A DNA stretch of 22,438 nucleotides from an uncultured Collinsella sp. (lineage in GTDB: Bacteria; Actinomycetota; Coriobacteriia; Coriobacteriales; Coriobacteriaceae). The stretch covers positions 1 through 22,438 of the forward strand of contig URBP01000027.1 in NCBI GenBank assembly GCA_900546105.1. The letters are read 5' to 3'. Position numbers and translations under genes: made by a program. Under the pieces are notes generated by a model. The model made no database searches and was not told where the DNA came from. It saw nothing but the letters and a program-made list of their open reading frames with translations. Position 1 is the first letter of the stretch. Each line of letters starts with the position of its first letter. Below are positions 6,749-14,708 of this stretch, one piece after another.

Positions 6749-7444
6749 ATGAACGAGCGCATTTTGGTAGTTGATGATGAGAAGGCCATCGCCGACCTGG
6801 TCGGTATCTACCTTACAAAAGAGGGCTTTGATGTTCAGATTGCCTATAGCGGAGCAGATGCCGCCAAGGCGATTTTGGAGCAGGAGTTCGATCTGGCGCT
6901 GCTGGACGTCATGCTGCCCGATATTGACGGCTTTGAGCTGCTGCGCACCATCCGCGCCGGCCATACCTATCCCGTTATTATGCTGACGGCGCGCGATGCC
7001 CAGCAGGATAAGATTGAGGGCCTCTCGCTGGGCGCAGACGATTACGTGGTCAAGCCGTTCCGTCCGCTGGAGCTCATAGCGCGCGTTCATGCTCAGCTCC
7101 GTCGCTATACCAGCTACGGCAGCCGCGCACAGGCGATGGAGTCGCCGACCGTCCAGCTCGACGGCCTCGAGATCAACCGCGATTCTCGCTGTGTGACGGT
7201 GGACGGTGCACCGGTGCGCCTCACACCCATCGAGTATTCCATCTTGCTGTATCTGGTCGAGCATCGTGGCAGCGTGGTGGCCGTGGGGGACCTGTTCCGC
7301 GCGGTGTGGAACGAGGACTTTATGCCCGGCTCCAACAATACGGTGATGGTGCACATCCGCCATCTGCGCGAAAAGATCGGCGACGATGCCCAAAAGCCGC
7401 GCTTTATCAAAAACGTCTGGGGCGTCGGCTACATAATCGAATAA
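6749..7444 (+). CDS. OmpR-family response regulator, VanR-like
   Basis: A 231-aa DNA-binding regulator activated by phosphorylation. ATG 6749 follows GAGAGGAG at the right distance. The receiver domain (1 to about 115) has the acidic pair D9/D10, phospho-acceptor D53 in LLDVMLPD, T80 and K102 in VVKPF. The winged-helix domain (about 130-231) carries the usual RLTPIEYSILLYLVEHRG and MVHIRHLREKIGD segments and ends VWGVGYIIE. It is followed after 25 bases by its kinase. The wording of both domains and the type of kinase place it near VanR and related cell-wall regulators, but no van resistance genes (vanH, vanA, vanX) are in the window. It probably regulates its own operon and perhaps the divergent carboxypeptidase. 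The family call is firm; the inducing signal is not known. Confidence 0.93.
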   Translation: MNERILVVDDEKAIADLVGIYLTKEGFDVQIAYSGADAAKAILEQEFDLALLDVMLPDIDGFELLRTIRAGHTYPVIMLTARDAQQDKIEGLSLGADDYVVKPFRPLELIARVHAQLRRYTSYGSRAQAMESPTVQLDGLEINRDSRCVTVDGAPVRLTPIEYSILLYLVEHRGSVVAVGDLFRAVWNEDFMPGSNNTVMVHIRHLREKIGDDAQKPRFIKNVWGVGYIIE

Positions 7445-7469
7445 CGCCTTTGATGGTGGGGAAGTGGAT

Positions 7470-8708
7470 ATGACAAAAGACGATAGGCGGGTATTCGAGG
7501 TGCCCGATCGACTCTTTGAATACATAAGGGCGGTCGTCGACAACCGCGCACTTGCGACGGTGCTGCTCTTTTTGCTGAGTCTGCTACTCATTGGCATTGA
7601 CAATATCGTTGGCATCCTGGCAGTTCTGCTCATTGGCTTCTTGCTGATCGATCGATTTGAAATCGTTCGCCGCTGCGTGGTAATCGGCGGTTCCGCGTGG
7701 ACAATTACACTGGCGATCGGGGCCATGGCGCTTGGCGGTATTGGCGAGCCCGTGTTCTTTGATGCCGCCTTTGTGTTCAACATGCTCGGCTTTGTGCTGG
7801 CGCTCGCCGTATGTGTCCTGTTCTTTTGCGGGCGTGCCCTGTATTACCAGGGTTATGAGCAGGGCGAGCAGCATGCCGACCGCGTGATCGCCGCCCGTAT
7901 TCAGGACCGTCTGATCGACAACCCCGGCACCTGGGATACCATCGACGGCGACTTCCTCGAGGTCGAGGGCGCGCTCAATCGGGCGCGCGATTGCGAGCGT
8001 AAGGTGCAACAGGCCCTGCGCGACGAATCGCATCGCAAAGATGACCTGGTTACGTACCTGGCGCACGACCTGCGTACGCCACTCGCCAGTGTGGTGGGCT
8101 ATCTTTCACTCCTGCAGGAGGCTCCCGATTTGCCGCTTGAGCAGCGTGCGCGCTTTACAGGCGTGGCACTCGACAAGGCCCACCGGCTTGACGCGCTCAT
8201 CGAGGAGTTCTTCGACATCACGCGTTTTGATTTCCACGATATCGTGCTTACCCGTGCTTATGTCGATTTGGGGCTCTTGCTGGCGCAGGTGGCCGATGAG
8301 TTCTATCCCATTCTCAACGAACAGCACAAGGAAGCCCAAGTTGATATCTGCGAGGACCTGACGGTGCTCGTGGACGGCGACAAGATGGCTCGCGTATTCA
8401 ACAACATCATGAAAAACGCCGTTGCCTATAGCTATGAAGGCTCGACGATCACGATTGAGGCTGGGCGCCAAGATGACGGTGGCGTGCGAATTCGCTTTAT
8501 CAATCAGGGCGATCCGATTCCGGCGGCTAAGCTCAAGGTGATCTTTGAGAAGTTCTATCGCCTGGATGCAGCGCGTGCGACCAATCGCGGCGGTGCTGGG
8601 CTGGGCCTCGCCATCGCTAAGGAGATTGTATGCGCGCATGGCGGTACCATCGCGTGCGAATCGACGCCCGAGCATACCGTCTTTACCATCGAGCTGCCTG
8701 CCGCGTAG
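7470..8708 (+). CDS. Membrane sensor histidine kinase, VanS-like
   Basis: A 412-aa kinase partner of the regulator just upstream. ATG 7470 is preferred over the in-frame GTG 7464 because GGTGGGGAAG sits at better spacing. The N-terminal third carries hydrophobic helices (about residues 28-61 and 69-121) with little external sequence, so it probably senses within the membrane. The phospho-acceptor His is in HDLRTPLASVVGYLS (about residue 199). The ATPase domain has N-box NNIMKNAVAYS and G2 box GGAGLGLAI. Its G1 position reads NQGDPIP instead of DxGxGI, a variation I associate with VanS-type kinases. That residue pattern and the dacA neighbour suggest a cell-wall signal such as glycopeptides or lipid II stress. 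This is inference. Confidence 0.93.
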   Translation: MTKDDRRVFEVPDRLFEYIRAVVDNRALATVLLFLLSLLLIGIDNIVGILAVLLIGFLLIDRFEIVRRCVVIGGSAWTITLAIGAMALGGIGEPVFFDAAFVFNMLGFVLALAVCVLFFCGRALYYQGYEQGEQHADRVIAARIQDRLIDNPGTWDTIDGDFLEVEGALNRARDCERKVQQALRDESHRKDDLVTYLAHDLRTPLASVVGYLSLLQEAPDLPLEQRARFTGVALDKAHRLDALIEEFFDITRFDFHDIVLTRAYVDLGLLLAQVADEFYPILNEQHKEAQVDICEDLTVLVDGDKMARVFNNIMKNAVAYSYEGSTITIEAGRQDDGGVRIRFINQGDPIPAAKLKVIFEKFYRLDAARATNRGGAGLGLAIAKEIVCAHGGTIACESTPEHTVFTIELPAA

Positions 8709-8719
8709 CGTGGGCGCCC

Positions 8720-8772
8720 TTACAAACACCTGACAATGCGTTCACGTGCATATGAGCCGCGATTTCTACTAT
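8720..8772 (+). promoter_or_regulatory. Candidate pstB promoter with Pho-box-like repeats
   Basis: TACTAT (8767-8772) is a plausible -10, but there is no -35 at the right distance. In its place lie spaced hexamers, TTACAA (8720), TGACAA (8731) and TTCACG (8741), at 11- and 10-bp intervals. GTTCACGTGCA (8740-8750) matches 9 of 11 positions of the direct-repeat unit known for actinobacterial PhoP. A missing -35 overlapped by such repeats is typical of phosphate-starvation activation. The matches are short and could be chance. Confidence 0.33.
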
Positions 8773-8811
8773 CGATACTGCTGAATTGATATCGATGTGG
8801 AGGTATGCGGT

Positions 8812-9687
8812 ATGACGGCTGCTGCGGCTATGGAGCCCACGGAGCTCGAGGAGCTAATGGAGGCGCAAGCCGAGGCTGCGCACGAGCGCGAAGTCGGGGA
8901 CGCGACTCGTCCCACGGCGCAGGATCTTGCCGCCTCGTCGACGCGCATCGACGTCGAGGGCCTCGATCTGTTCTATGGCGACCACCACGCGCTCAAGGAC
9001 GTATCCATCAAGATCCGCGACAAGCAGATCACCTCGTTCATCGGGCCTTCGGGCTGCGGAAAGTCCACGTTGCTGCGCTGCTTTAACCGCATGAACGACG
9101 GCATCAAGGATTGCCGCATCGAGGGTAAGATTGCGCTCGATGGTCAAGATATCCTGGGCGATTGCGACATCTGCCGTTTGCGCCAGCGCGTGGGCATGGT
9201 GTTCCAACGCCCCAACCCATTTCCCATGAGCATCTACGACAACGTCGCCTACGGTCCTCGCGGTATGGGTGTGCGCGACCGCGCCGTGCTCGATGAGCTG
9301 GTCGAGGACTCCCTGCGTCGCGCTGCCCTGTGGGACGAGGTCAAGGACAAGCTCAAAGAGTCGGGCCTGGGTCTTTCGGGTGGACAGCAGCAGCGCCTGT
9401 GCATCGCCCGCGCACTTGCCGTGCAGCCCGACATTCTGCTGATGGACGAGCCGACTTCGGCACTCGACCCTGTGTCGACGTTGGTGGTGGAGCAGTTGGC
9501 CTGCGAGCTCAAGGAGACCTGCACGCTGGTGGTCGTGACGCACAACATGCAGCAGGCCGCGCGTATTTCCGATTCGGTTGCGTTCTTTTTGCTGGGTGAG
9601 CTGGTGGAGCACGCGCCCACCGCGCAACTCTTCAAGAATCCGTCCGATCCGCGCACCGCGGATTATTTGACGGGGCGTTTTGGCTGA
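8812..9687 (+). CDS. pstB: Phosphate ABC transporter ATP-binding protein PstB
   Basis: PstB hydrolyses ATP on the cytoplasmic face to drive phosphate import by PstSCA. The frame is open from GTG 8797, but GGAGG (8799-8803) directs the start to ATG 8812, giving 291 aa. All ABC motifs are present: Walker A GPSGCGKST (78-86), signature LSGGQQQRL (about 188), Walker B ILLMDEP (about 210), D-loop SALDP and the H-loop histidine in VVVTHNM. PstB-typical wording includes LLRCFNRMND and VGMVFQRPNPFPMSIYDNVAYGPR. About 40 extra N-terminal residues, rich in Ala and Glu, precede the ABC core and are unusual for the family. No pstS, pstC, pstA or phoU is beside it. The partners must lie elsewhere, or the protein serves another permease. 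PhoB/R-like genes follow, supporting the phosphate role. Confidence 0.94.
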   Translation: MTAAAAMEPTELEELMEAQAEAAHEREVGDATRPTAQDLAASSTRIDVEGLDLFYGDHHALKDVSIKIRDKQITSFIGPSGCGKSTLLRCFNRMNDGIKDCRIEGKIALDGQDILGDCDICRLRQRVGMVFQRPNPFPMSIYDNVAYGPRGMGVRDRAVLDELVEDSLRRAALWDEVKDKLKESGLGLSGGQQQRLCIARALAVQPDILLMDEPTSALDPVSTLVVEQLACELKETCTLVVVTHNMQQAARISDSVAFFLLGELVEHAPTAQLFKNPSDPRTADYLTGRFG

Positions 9688-9751
9688 CGCTGTCTTTTAC
9701 AGGTGCCTTTAGGGTTAAGATGCGGTCATATCGGCCGCAAAGGGGTTCAAC

Positions 9752-10480
9752 ATGATCTATTACGTCGAGGACGATGACAACATCAGGGATTTGACAGTCT
9801 ACGCGCTGCGCAAGCAGGGAATCGAGGCCGAGGGCTTTTCGTGTGATGGCGAGTTTAAAGCTGCCGTGGCGCGACGGGTGCCCGATGCTGTGCTGCTCGA
9901 TATCATGCTGCCCGACACCGATGGCTTGGCGATTATGCGTCGCCTGCGTGCCGATCGCCTGACGGCGACGGTGCCCATCATGATGCTTACCGCCAAGGAC
10001 ACCGAACTCGACAAGGTGATGGCGCTCGATGGCGGTGCCGACGATTACCTGACTAAGCCGTTTTCGCTCATGGAGCTTGCGAGCCGCTGCCGCGCACTGC
10101 TGCGTCGCGGCGGCATGGTCAAGCAGGCGAGCGATGTGCTCAGCGTGGGCGACATCGTGCTTTCGCCTAGCCATCGCGAGGTGACCGTTGCCGGCGAGCC
10201 GCTTAAGCTCACCCTGCGCGAGTTCGACCTGCTCGAGTACCTCATGCGCAAGCCCGGCGTGGTCTTTACCCGCGAGTCGTTGCTGCAGAGCGTGTGGGGC
10301 TGGGACTTCGACGGCGGTTCGCGCACCGTTGACGTGCACGTGCAGACGCTTCGCCAAAAACTGGGCGAGCATGCCAGCGCCATCGAGACCGTGCGCGGCG
10401 TGGGTTATCGCCTGGCCGAGCCTTCTGCCGGTGATGGTGCCGAAGGCGACGACACCGCGGCCACCGCATCGGAGGAGTAA
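9752..10480 (+). CDS. phoB: OmpR-family response regulator, PhoB/PhoP-like
   Basis: A 242-aa regulator. ATG 9752 follows AAAGGGG. The receiver domain carries D7/D8, phospho-acceptor D50 in AVLLDIMLPD, T80 and K102 in LTKPF. The winged-helix domain (about 130-228) has LTLREFDLLEYLMRKPG and RTVDVHVQTLRQKLG and ends RGVGYRL. An acidic, Ala-rich tail of about 16 residues follows. The next gene, its kinase, starts 3 bases after the stop. Position after pstB and the PhoR-like kinase support a phosphate-response role, but the sequence alone cannot separate PhoB from other OmpR-type regulators. GGTTA and GGTCA lie at an 11-bp period (9713-9734) just upstream. They are close to the start codon, so any binding there would more likely repress than activate. 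Confidence 0.85.
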   Translation: MIYYVEDDDNIRDLTVYALRKQGIEAEGFSCDGEFKAAVARRVPDAVLLDIMLPDTDGLAIMRRLRADRLTATVPIMMLTAKDTELDKVMALDGGADDYLTKPFSLMELASRCRALLRRGGMVKQASDVLSVGDIVLSPSHREVTVAGEPLKLTLREFDLLEYLMRKPGVVFTRESLLQSVWGWDFDGGSRTVDVHVQTLRQKLGEHASAIETVRGVGYRLAEPSAGDGAEGDDTAATASEE

Positions 10481-10483
10481 CCC

Positions 10484-11908
10484 GTGGTCTTCGCCCCCCA
10501 GGGAAAACATACGCTGTCGCACCGCGTTTTTGTGACGATCTTTGTCTGCGCCATGGCGGTTATCGTGGCGTTTACGGTGCTGGGTGCGTTCTTTGTGCAA
10601 AACACTTTGGCGGATGCCACGAGTGCCAATCTGGCGCAGGAAACCGAGCTCATTGCTGCCGCCCTCGACGAGCAGCAGGAGCCCATTCCGTTCTTGCGAA
10701 GCCTCGATCGCGAGGATCTTCGTATCACGCTGATCAATAAGGACGGATCTGTTGCCTACGACAACGAGGCGTCGCCTTCCACACTGCCCAACCATGGCGA
10801 TCGCCCCGAGGTCATCGAGGCCTTTGAGAGTGGTTCGGGTTCCGCGGAGCGCGCAAGCTCTACACTCGACGAGATTATGCTGTATCGCGCCGTCACCCTT
10901 GATAACGGCCAGGTCGTTCGCTTGGCGCAGGCCCAGCCTGGCGTTGCGGCGATTTTGCTGTCGATGCTGGCGCCGATGCTGCTTATCGCAGCAGCGGGTG
11001 CAGTACTCTCGTTTTTTATGGCGCGCCGTGAGTCCCGTGCCATCATCGCGCCGTTGCAAGAGGTGGATTTGGATCACCCACGCCGTAGCTATGAGCACGC
11101 CTATGCCGAGATGGTCCCCATGCTTGAGCGCATCGAGTCGCAGCGCCAGGAACTCAAGCGCCAAATGGCGGTGCTAGCGGACAACGACCGTATGCGCCGC
11201 GAGTTCACGGCGAATATCACCCATGAGCTCAAGACGCCGCTTACGGCGATTTCGGGCTATGCCGAGCTCATCGCAAATGGCATGGTCGAGGGCGAGGACG
11301 ACCTGCGCAACTTTGGCGGTCGCATCTATCGTGAGGCGGGCCGCTTGGCAGCGCTTGTCAACGACATCCTTACGCTGTCTAACTTGGACGAGGCCGAACG
11401 TGCAACTGAAGGCGAGGCAGTGCCCATTGGGTCCACGGAGCCTATTGAGCTCTCGCGTGCGATCTACGCGGTTGAGCAGCGTCTTGAACAGGTTGCCCGT
11501 CAGGCGAATGTGACGATAAGTCATGAGACCAAGCCTGTGGTCATCGAAGGCGTGTCGCGCTTGGTCGACGAGCTCATCTATAATCTGGCAAGCAACGCCA
11601 TCCGCTACAATCGGCCCGGCGGTACGGTTACGCTGCAGTGCGGCACCAACGACGAAGGCCATCCGTTCCTCGCTGTCGCCGACACGGGAATCGGTATCGC
11701 GCCTGAAGAACAGGGCAAGGTATTTGAGCGGTTCTATCGCGTGGACAAGAGTAGGTCCAAGGCACGCGGCGGAACCGGCCTGGGGCTTGCCATTGTCAAG
11801 CATGCGGCCCTGTATCATCACGCCACGCTCGATCTGTCGAGCGAGTTGGGCGTGGGAACCACCATTACGGTGACGTTTCCCATACAGCAGGACGAGCCAT
11901 TCGCATAG
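10484..11908 (+). CDS. phoR: Membrane sensor histidine kinase, PhoR-like
   Basis: A 474-aa kinase starting at GTG 10484 with GGAGGAG inside the end of the regulator gene, so the two are translated together. A first membrane helix (about 14-38) and a second (about 155-179) bracket an external domain of about 115 residues, probably PAS/Cache-like (EDLRITLINKDGSVAYDNE). The HAMP region after helix 2 seems short. The phospho-acceptor is H247 in ANITHELKTPLTAISGYAE. The ATPase domain has N-box NLASNAIRYN, G1 DTGIGI, F-box VFERFYRVDKSRS and G2 GGTGLGLAI. This arrangement matches Gram-positive PhoR/WalK-type kinases. With pstB and the regulator it likely forms a phosphate-sensing unit, and PstB may itself report phosphate status. 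The exact ligand is inferred from neighbours only. Confidence 0.86.
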   Translation: MVFAPQGKHTLSHRVFVTIFVCAMAVIVAFTVLGAFFVQNTLADATSANLAQETELIAAALDEQQEPIPFLRSLDREDLRITLINKDGSVAYDNEASPSTLPNHGDRPEVIEAFESGSGSAERASSTLDEIMLYRAVTLDNGQVVRLAQAQPGVAAILLSMLAPMLLIAAAGAVLSFFMARRESRAIIAPLQEVDLDHPRRSYEHAYAEMVPMLERIESQRQELKRQMAVLADNDRMRREFTANITHELKTPLTAISGYAELIANGMVEGEDDLRNFGGRIYREAGRLAALVNDILTLSNLDEAERATEGEAVPIGSTEPIELSRAIYAVEQRLEQVARQANVTISHETKPVVIEGVSRLVDELIYNLASNAIRYNRPGGTVTLQCGTNDEGHPFLAVADTGIGIAPEEQGKVFERFYRVDKSRSKARGGTGLGLAIVKHAALYHHATLDLSSELGVGTTITVTFPIQQDEPFA

Positions 11909-11933
11909 CGATACAACATAGATATTGATGTAG

Positions 11934-11966
11934 ACGCCGCATTTGACTTTCGGGTGCGGCGTTGTT
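11934..11966 (+). terminator. Intrinsic terminator after phoR
   Basis: ACGCCGCA (11934-11941) pairs perfectly with TGCGGCGT (11955-11962) around a 13-base loop, followed by TGTTGT, a modest T-rich tail. It ends the pstB-phoBR stretch. Confidence 0.7.
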
Positions 11967-12027
11967 GTGCAATTTTACGATTGCTTCCGACATTTTTACA
12001 GGAGAGCCTGTTTCTTATGTATAGAGT

Positions 12028-12056
12028 TTGGTCTCGGTAAAAAGATGCGATAACAT
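12028..12056 (+). promoter_or_regulatory. Promoter of the Wzz-kinase-phosphatase operon
   Basis: TTGGTC (12028-12033) and TAACAT (12051-12056) are 17 bases apart, giving a leader of about 40 bases before ATG 12104. A small hairpin, ACAGG-AGAG-CCTGT (11998-12011), lies just upstream and has no clear role. Confidence 0.55.
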
Positions 12057-12103
12057 ACGGACAGTTTTGTCAATCCGAACTGGGGAAATGAAAGGCAAGC
12101 TGC

Positions 12104-12760
12104 ATGACCCTTCTCGAACTGTTCCAGCTGCTGAAGAAGCACCTCAAGCTGGTCATCACCCTTCCGGTGGTCTGCGCGATCGCCATGGGCATCGTGTCCT
12201 TCATTGCGATGGACAACACCTATACCGCGACGACGAGCATGTACATTCTCGCCAAGACCGACGATAGCGGTCAGATGAGCTACAACGATCTCTCGGCGAG
12301 CCAGATGCTTTCCAACGATATCGCCACGCTGCTGGATAGCGATAGCGTTAAGAGCGGCGCCGCCAAAGAACTGGGCCTCACCGATCTGGATGACTACAAG
12401 GTGTCTGTTTCCTCCGAGACCACCACGCGTGTCATTACGCTTTCGGTTACCGGCACCGATGCCAAGGAGACGGCTGAGGTCGCAAAGGCCATTGCCAGCT
12501 CGGTGAGTACGGTCGCTCAGAACGTCGGCGCTGCCCAGAGCATCAACGTTATCGACGAGGCTAAGACCCCCGAAGCCCCCAGCGGCCCCAAGCGCACGCT
12601 GTATATTGCCGTCGCGTTCCTCGCCGGTATCTTTATCGCAGTTGCCTATGTCGTTTTGGCAGACATGCTCAATACCCGCATCCGCGGTGCCGAAGAGGCA
12701 GAAGAGCTCCTGGGTATTCCCGTTGTTGGCCGAATTCCGGCTATGAAAGGTGGTAAATAG
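12104..12760 (+). CDS. Wzz/CpsC-type polysaccharide chain-length protein (kinase activator)
   Basis: A 218-aa membrane protein. ATG 12104 follows AAAGG with 8 bases spacing. It has the Wzz layout: a short cytoplasmic start with LLELFQLLKKHLK, membrane helix 1 (about 17-36), an external domain with the conserved YTATTSMYI strand, a Pro-rich stretch (TPEAPSGPKR) and membrane helix 2 (about 165-189). A cytoplasmic tail follows, ending LLGIPVVGRIPAMKGGK. In Gram-positive systems such CpsC/CapA proteins activate a separate tyrosine kinase and set polymer chain length. Its stop lies 2 bases before the kinase start, so the two are co-translated. The polymer it would serve is not encoded nearby. Confidence 0.9.
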   Translation: MTLLELFQLLKKHLKLVITLPVVCAIAMGIVSFIAMDNTYTATTSMYILAKTDDSGQMSYNDLSASQMLSNDIATLLDSDSVKSGAAKELGLTDLDDYKVSVSSETTTRVITLSVTGTDAKETAEVAKAIASSVSTVAQNVGAAQSINVIDEAKTPEAPSGPKRTLYIAVAFLAGIFIAVAYVVLADMLNTRIRGAEEAEELLGIPVVGRIPAMKGGK

Positions 12761-12762
12761 GC

Positions 12763-13500
12763 ATGGCTAAGGCAAAGAACACCGATAAGCTCGTTGTACA
12801 GAATGCCGCCAAGACCCTTCTGGCCAACATCCGCTTTGCGAGCGTGGATGACCCCATTCGCACCATCACCGTTACCTCCTCGATTCCCAACGAGGGCAAG
12901 TCTACGGTTTCCATTAACCTTGCTCAGGCAATCGCCACGAGCGGCAAGTCCGTGCTCCTGGTCGAGGCCGATATGCGCCGCAGGTCCCTTTCCGATATGC
13001 TCGGCGTTCGTTCGCGCGGCGGACTCTATGCGGTCCTTTCCGAGCAGGTTTCTATCGACCAGGCGATTGTCGAGACAGGTCAGAAGAATTTCTACTTCCT
13101 CGATGCTGAGCCGCATATTCCCAATCCTGCCGACATCATCGTCTCCCATCGCTTTGCCAAGCTGGTCAAGGCACTGTCTGCTAAGTTCCAGTACGTCATC
13201 TTCGATGCTCCTCCGGTCGGCACCTTCATCGATGCTGCCGAGATTGCCAGCCTGACCGACGGCGCGCTGTTCGTGGTGCGCGAGGACTTTACCAAGCGCG
13301 AAGAGGCGCTCAACGCTATCGCCCAGCTTAAGAAGTCCGAGAAGGTCAAGCTCATCGGTACCGTCATGAATTACTGTGAGACCGAGACCAGCGAGTACTA
13401 TTATTCTTACTACACCAAGGACGGTAAGAAGGTTAAGAAGGGCTCCGACGATCAGGGCACTTCCAAAAAGGGCATCTTCACCAACCGAGCAAACGTTTAG
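12763..13500 (+). CDS. cpsD: Bacterial tyrosine kinase (BY-kinase, CpsD/CapB type)
   Basis: A 245-aa cytoplasmic kinase that phosphorylates its own tyrosines when bound to the Wzz-type partner. Walker A is SIPNEGKST (40-48), the A' motif is LLVEADMRR (65-73), and Walker B is VIFDAPP (145-151). The C-terminal tyrosine cluster EYYYSYY (Y212-214, Y216, Y217) is the expected autophosphorylation site. It is followed by a Lys-rich tail. The ribosome binding site AAAGGTGG lies within the end of the previous gene. The phosphatase of the next gene should reverse the modification. All catalytic motifs are intact. Targets may include polymer assembly proteins or other cell factors. No glycosyltransferase, flippase or polymerase gene follows. 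Confidence 0.94.
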   Translation: MAKAKNTDKLVVQNAAKTLLANIRFASVDDPIRTITVTSSIPNEGKSTVSINLAQAIATSGKSVLLVEADMRRRSLSDMLGVRSRGGLYAVLSEQVSIDQAIVETGQKNFYFLDAEPHIPNPADIIVSHRFAKLVKALSAKFQYVIFDAPPVGTFIDAAEIASLTDGALFVVREDFTKREEALNAIAQLKKSEKVKLIGTVMNYCETETSEYYYSYYTKDGKKVKKGSDDQGTSKKGIFTNRANV

Positions 13501-13517
13501 TTGATTAAGGCTGACCT

Positions 13518-14168
13518 ATGCGTGACATTCATTGCCATATCTTGCCGGGTGTAGACGACGGCGCCGCCGATCTCGAAGAGAGCTTGGCGATGCTCGAGGC
13601 TGCCAAGCGGGCCGGTGTAACCAGAATCGTTTGCACTCCTCACTGCCGTGATCCCTATTTTGATTACGACAAGATGTGGGATGCCTTTGAGCTGCTGCGC
13701 GATAACGCTGACGGTTTTCCGCTCCAGATGGGCTTCGAGGTCAACCATCGAAAGCTCGTTGAGCTTGGTATCGATGCCGCGGATCACTTGCATTTCGATG
13801 GGACCAACGAGTTTCTGCTCGAGCTTTCGACGCATGCCGATGCGTATGCGTTTAGAGAGTACGAGAACACGATTTACGATTTGCAGTGCCGTGGCTATCA
13901 GGTGATCATCGCTCATCCTGAGCGCTATCGTGCGGTTCAAAAGGATGTAAGCGTGGCGGAGCGCCTGGTCGATATGGGCTGCAAGCTGCAGGCTTCGGCG
14001 GACTTTATTGCCGGCGGTCGCTTTGGTCGCGAGAAAAAGCCGGCACAGCGCCTGTTCAATCAGAACCTGTACAGCTTCATCGCGAGCGATGCCCATAACG
14101 TGGGTCATTACGACTGTCTGGCGAAGGCTCGCGCGAAGTTTAGCGTGCGCGGAGCTCATTTTCGCTAA
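13518..14168 (+). CDS. cpsB: PHP-family protein-tyrosine phosphatase (CpsB/Wzb type)
   Basis: A 216-aa metal-dependent phosphatase that dephosphorylates the CpsD-type kinase. ATG 13518 follows AAGG, 17 bases after the kinase stop. Metal-ligand motifs of the PHP family are all visible: DIHCHILPGVDDG (3-15), CTPHC (39-43), HPERY (about 132) and SDAHN (about 190). These bind the manganese-type metal cluster. The length is slightly shorter than the usual 240-260. It is the third gene of the operon and completes the phosphorylation cycle that controls polymer synthesis or export. I see no terminator before the next gene, so the acetyltransferase may be on the same transcript. Confidence 0.93.
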   Translation: MRDIHCHILPGVDDGAADLEESLAMLEAAKRAGVTRIVCTPHCRDPYFDYDKMWDAFELLRDNADGFPLQMGFEVNHRKLVELGIDAADHLHFDGTNEFLLELSTHADAYAFREYENTIYDLQCRGYQVIIAHPERYRAVQKDVSVAERLVDMGCKLQASADFIAGGRFGREKKPAQRLFNQNLYSFIASDAHNVGHYDCLAKARAKFSVRGAHFR

Positions 14169-14207
14169 AATCTGTCCCTAACGTTCGCGTTGAATGAAAG
14201 GGCAGCT

Positions 14208-14708
14208 ATGGATATCCAACTTAAGACGGGATGCTTTGATGACGCGGCGTTGGTGCGCCGCGTCGTTTTTATGGATGAGCAGGGCTACGAGAATGAGTTC
14301 GACGCCATCGACGAGGATTCGAACTGCATTCATGTGACGCTCTATGTAGACGGCGAGCTTGCCGGTTGCTCGCGCGTGTTTCCCGAAGAGCTTGAGCGCG
14401 CGGCTGACGCAGAGGCTCCGGTGTCGCCGGCGTGCGACTTGGACGAAGGTGTCGCGGCGGGGGAGACCTACATTATGGGGCGCGTGGCCGTGCTGCCGAG
14501 CATGCGCCGTCGCGGTCTGGCGAGTGCGATCGTTGAGGCCAGTGATGCGTGTGCGCGCGATGCCGGCGCTAAGCTTATTAAGCTGCATGCGCAGGAATAC
14601 GTGCTGCCGCTCTATGCCAAGGCGGGCTACACGCAGATTGCCCCGGTGGACTACGAAGACGAGGGCCAGCCCCATGCTTGGATGGCCAAGCGCGTAGATG
14701 GCAGATAG
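14208..14708 (+). CDS. GNAT-family N-acetyltransferase (ElaA/YjcF-like)
   Basis: A 166-aa protein. ATG 14208 has AAAGGG five bases upstream; an in-frame TTG at 14190 is less likely. The acetyl-CoA binding motif A is seen in MGRVAVLPSMRRRGLASAIVEAS, with the R-R-x-G-L/G-x-A signature. The end LHAQEYVLPLYAKAGY followed by DYEDEGQPHAWMAK matches the ElaA/YjcF branch. Its substrate is unknown. It begins about 40 bases after the phosphatase gene, and may be part of that operon by read-through. The stop codon TAG shares its G with the first base of a GGGACGTTC repeat. Confidence 0.9.
   Translation: MDIQLKTGCFDDAALVRRVVFMDEQGYENEFDAIDEDSNCIHVTLYVDGELAGCSRVFPEELERAADAEAPVSPACDLDEGVAAGETYIMGRVAVLPSMRRRGLASAIVEASDACARDAGAKLIKLHAQEYVLPLYAKAGYTQIAPVDYEDEGQPHAWMAKRVDGR

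Noticed and set aside
6550..6789. Upstream extension of the carboxypeptidase frame to ATG 6789
   Set aside because: It would overlap the divergent regulator's start and bury the signal peptide at residue 80; GTG 6549 gives a normal signal peptide.
9713..9734. Pho-box-like repeat before the PhoB-like gene as an activator site
   Set aside because: Only the second unit (GGTCATATCGG) matches well, and the site ends 17 bases before the start codon, too close for activation of this gene.
11998..12011. ACAGG-AGAG-CCTGT hairpin as a second terminator or riboswitch
   Set aside because: The stem is only 5 bp and lies upstream of the operon promoter; no riboswitch core is visible.
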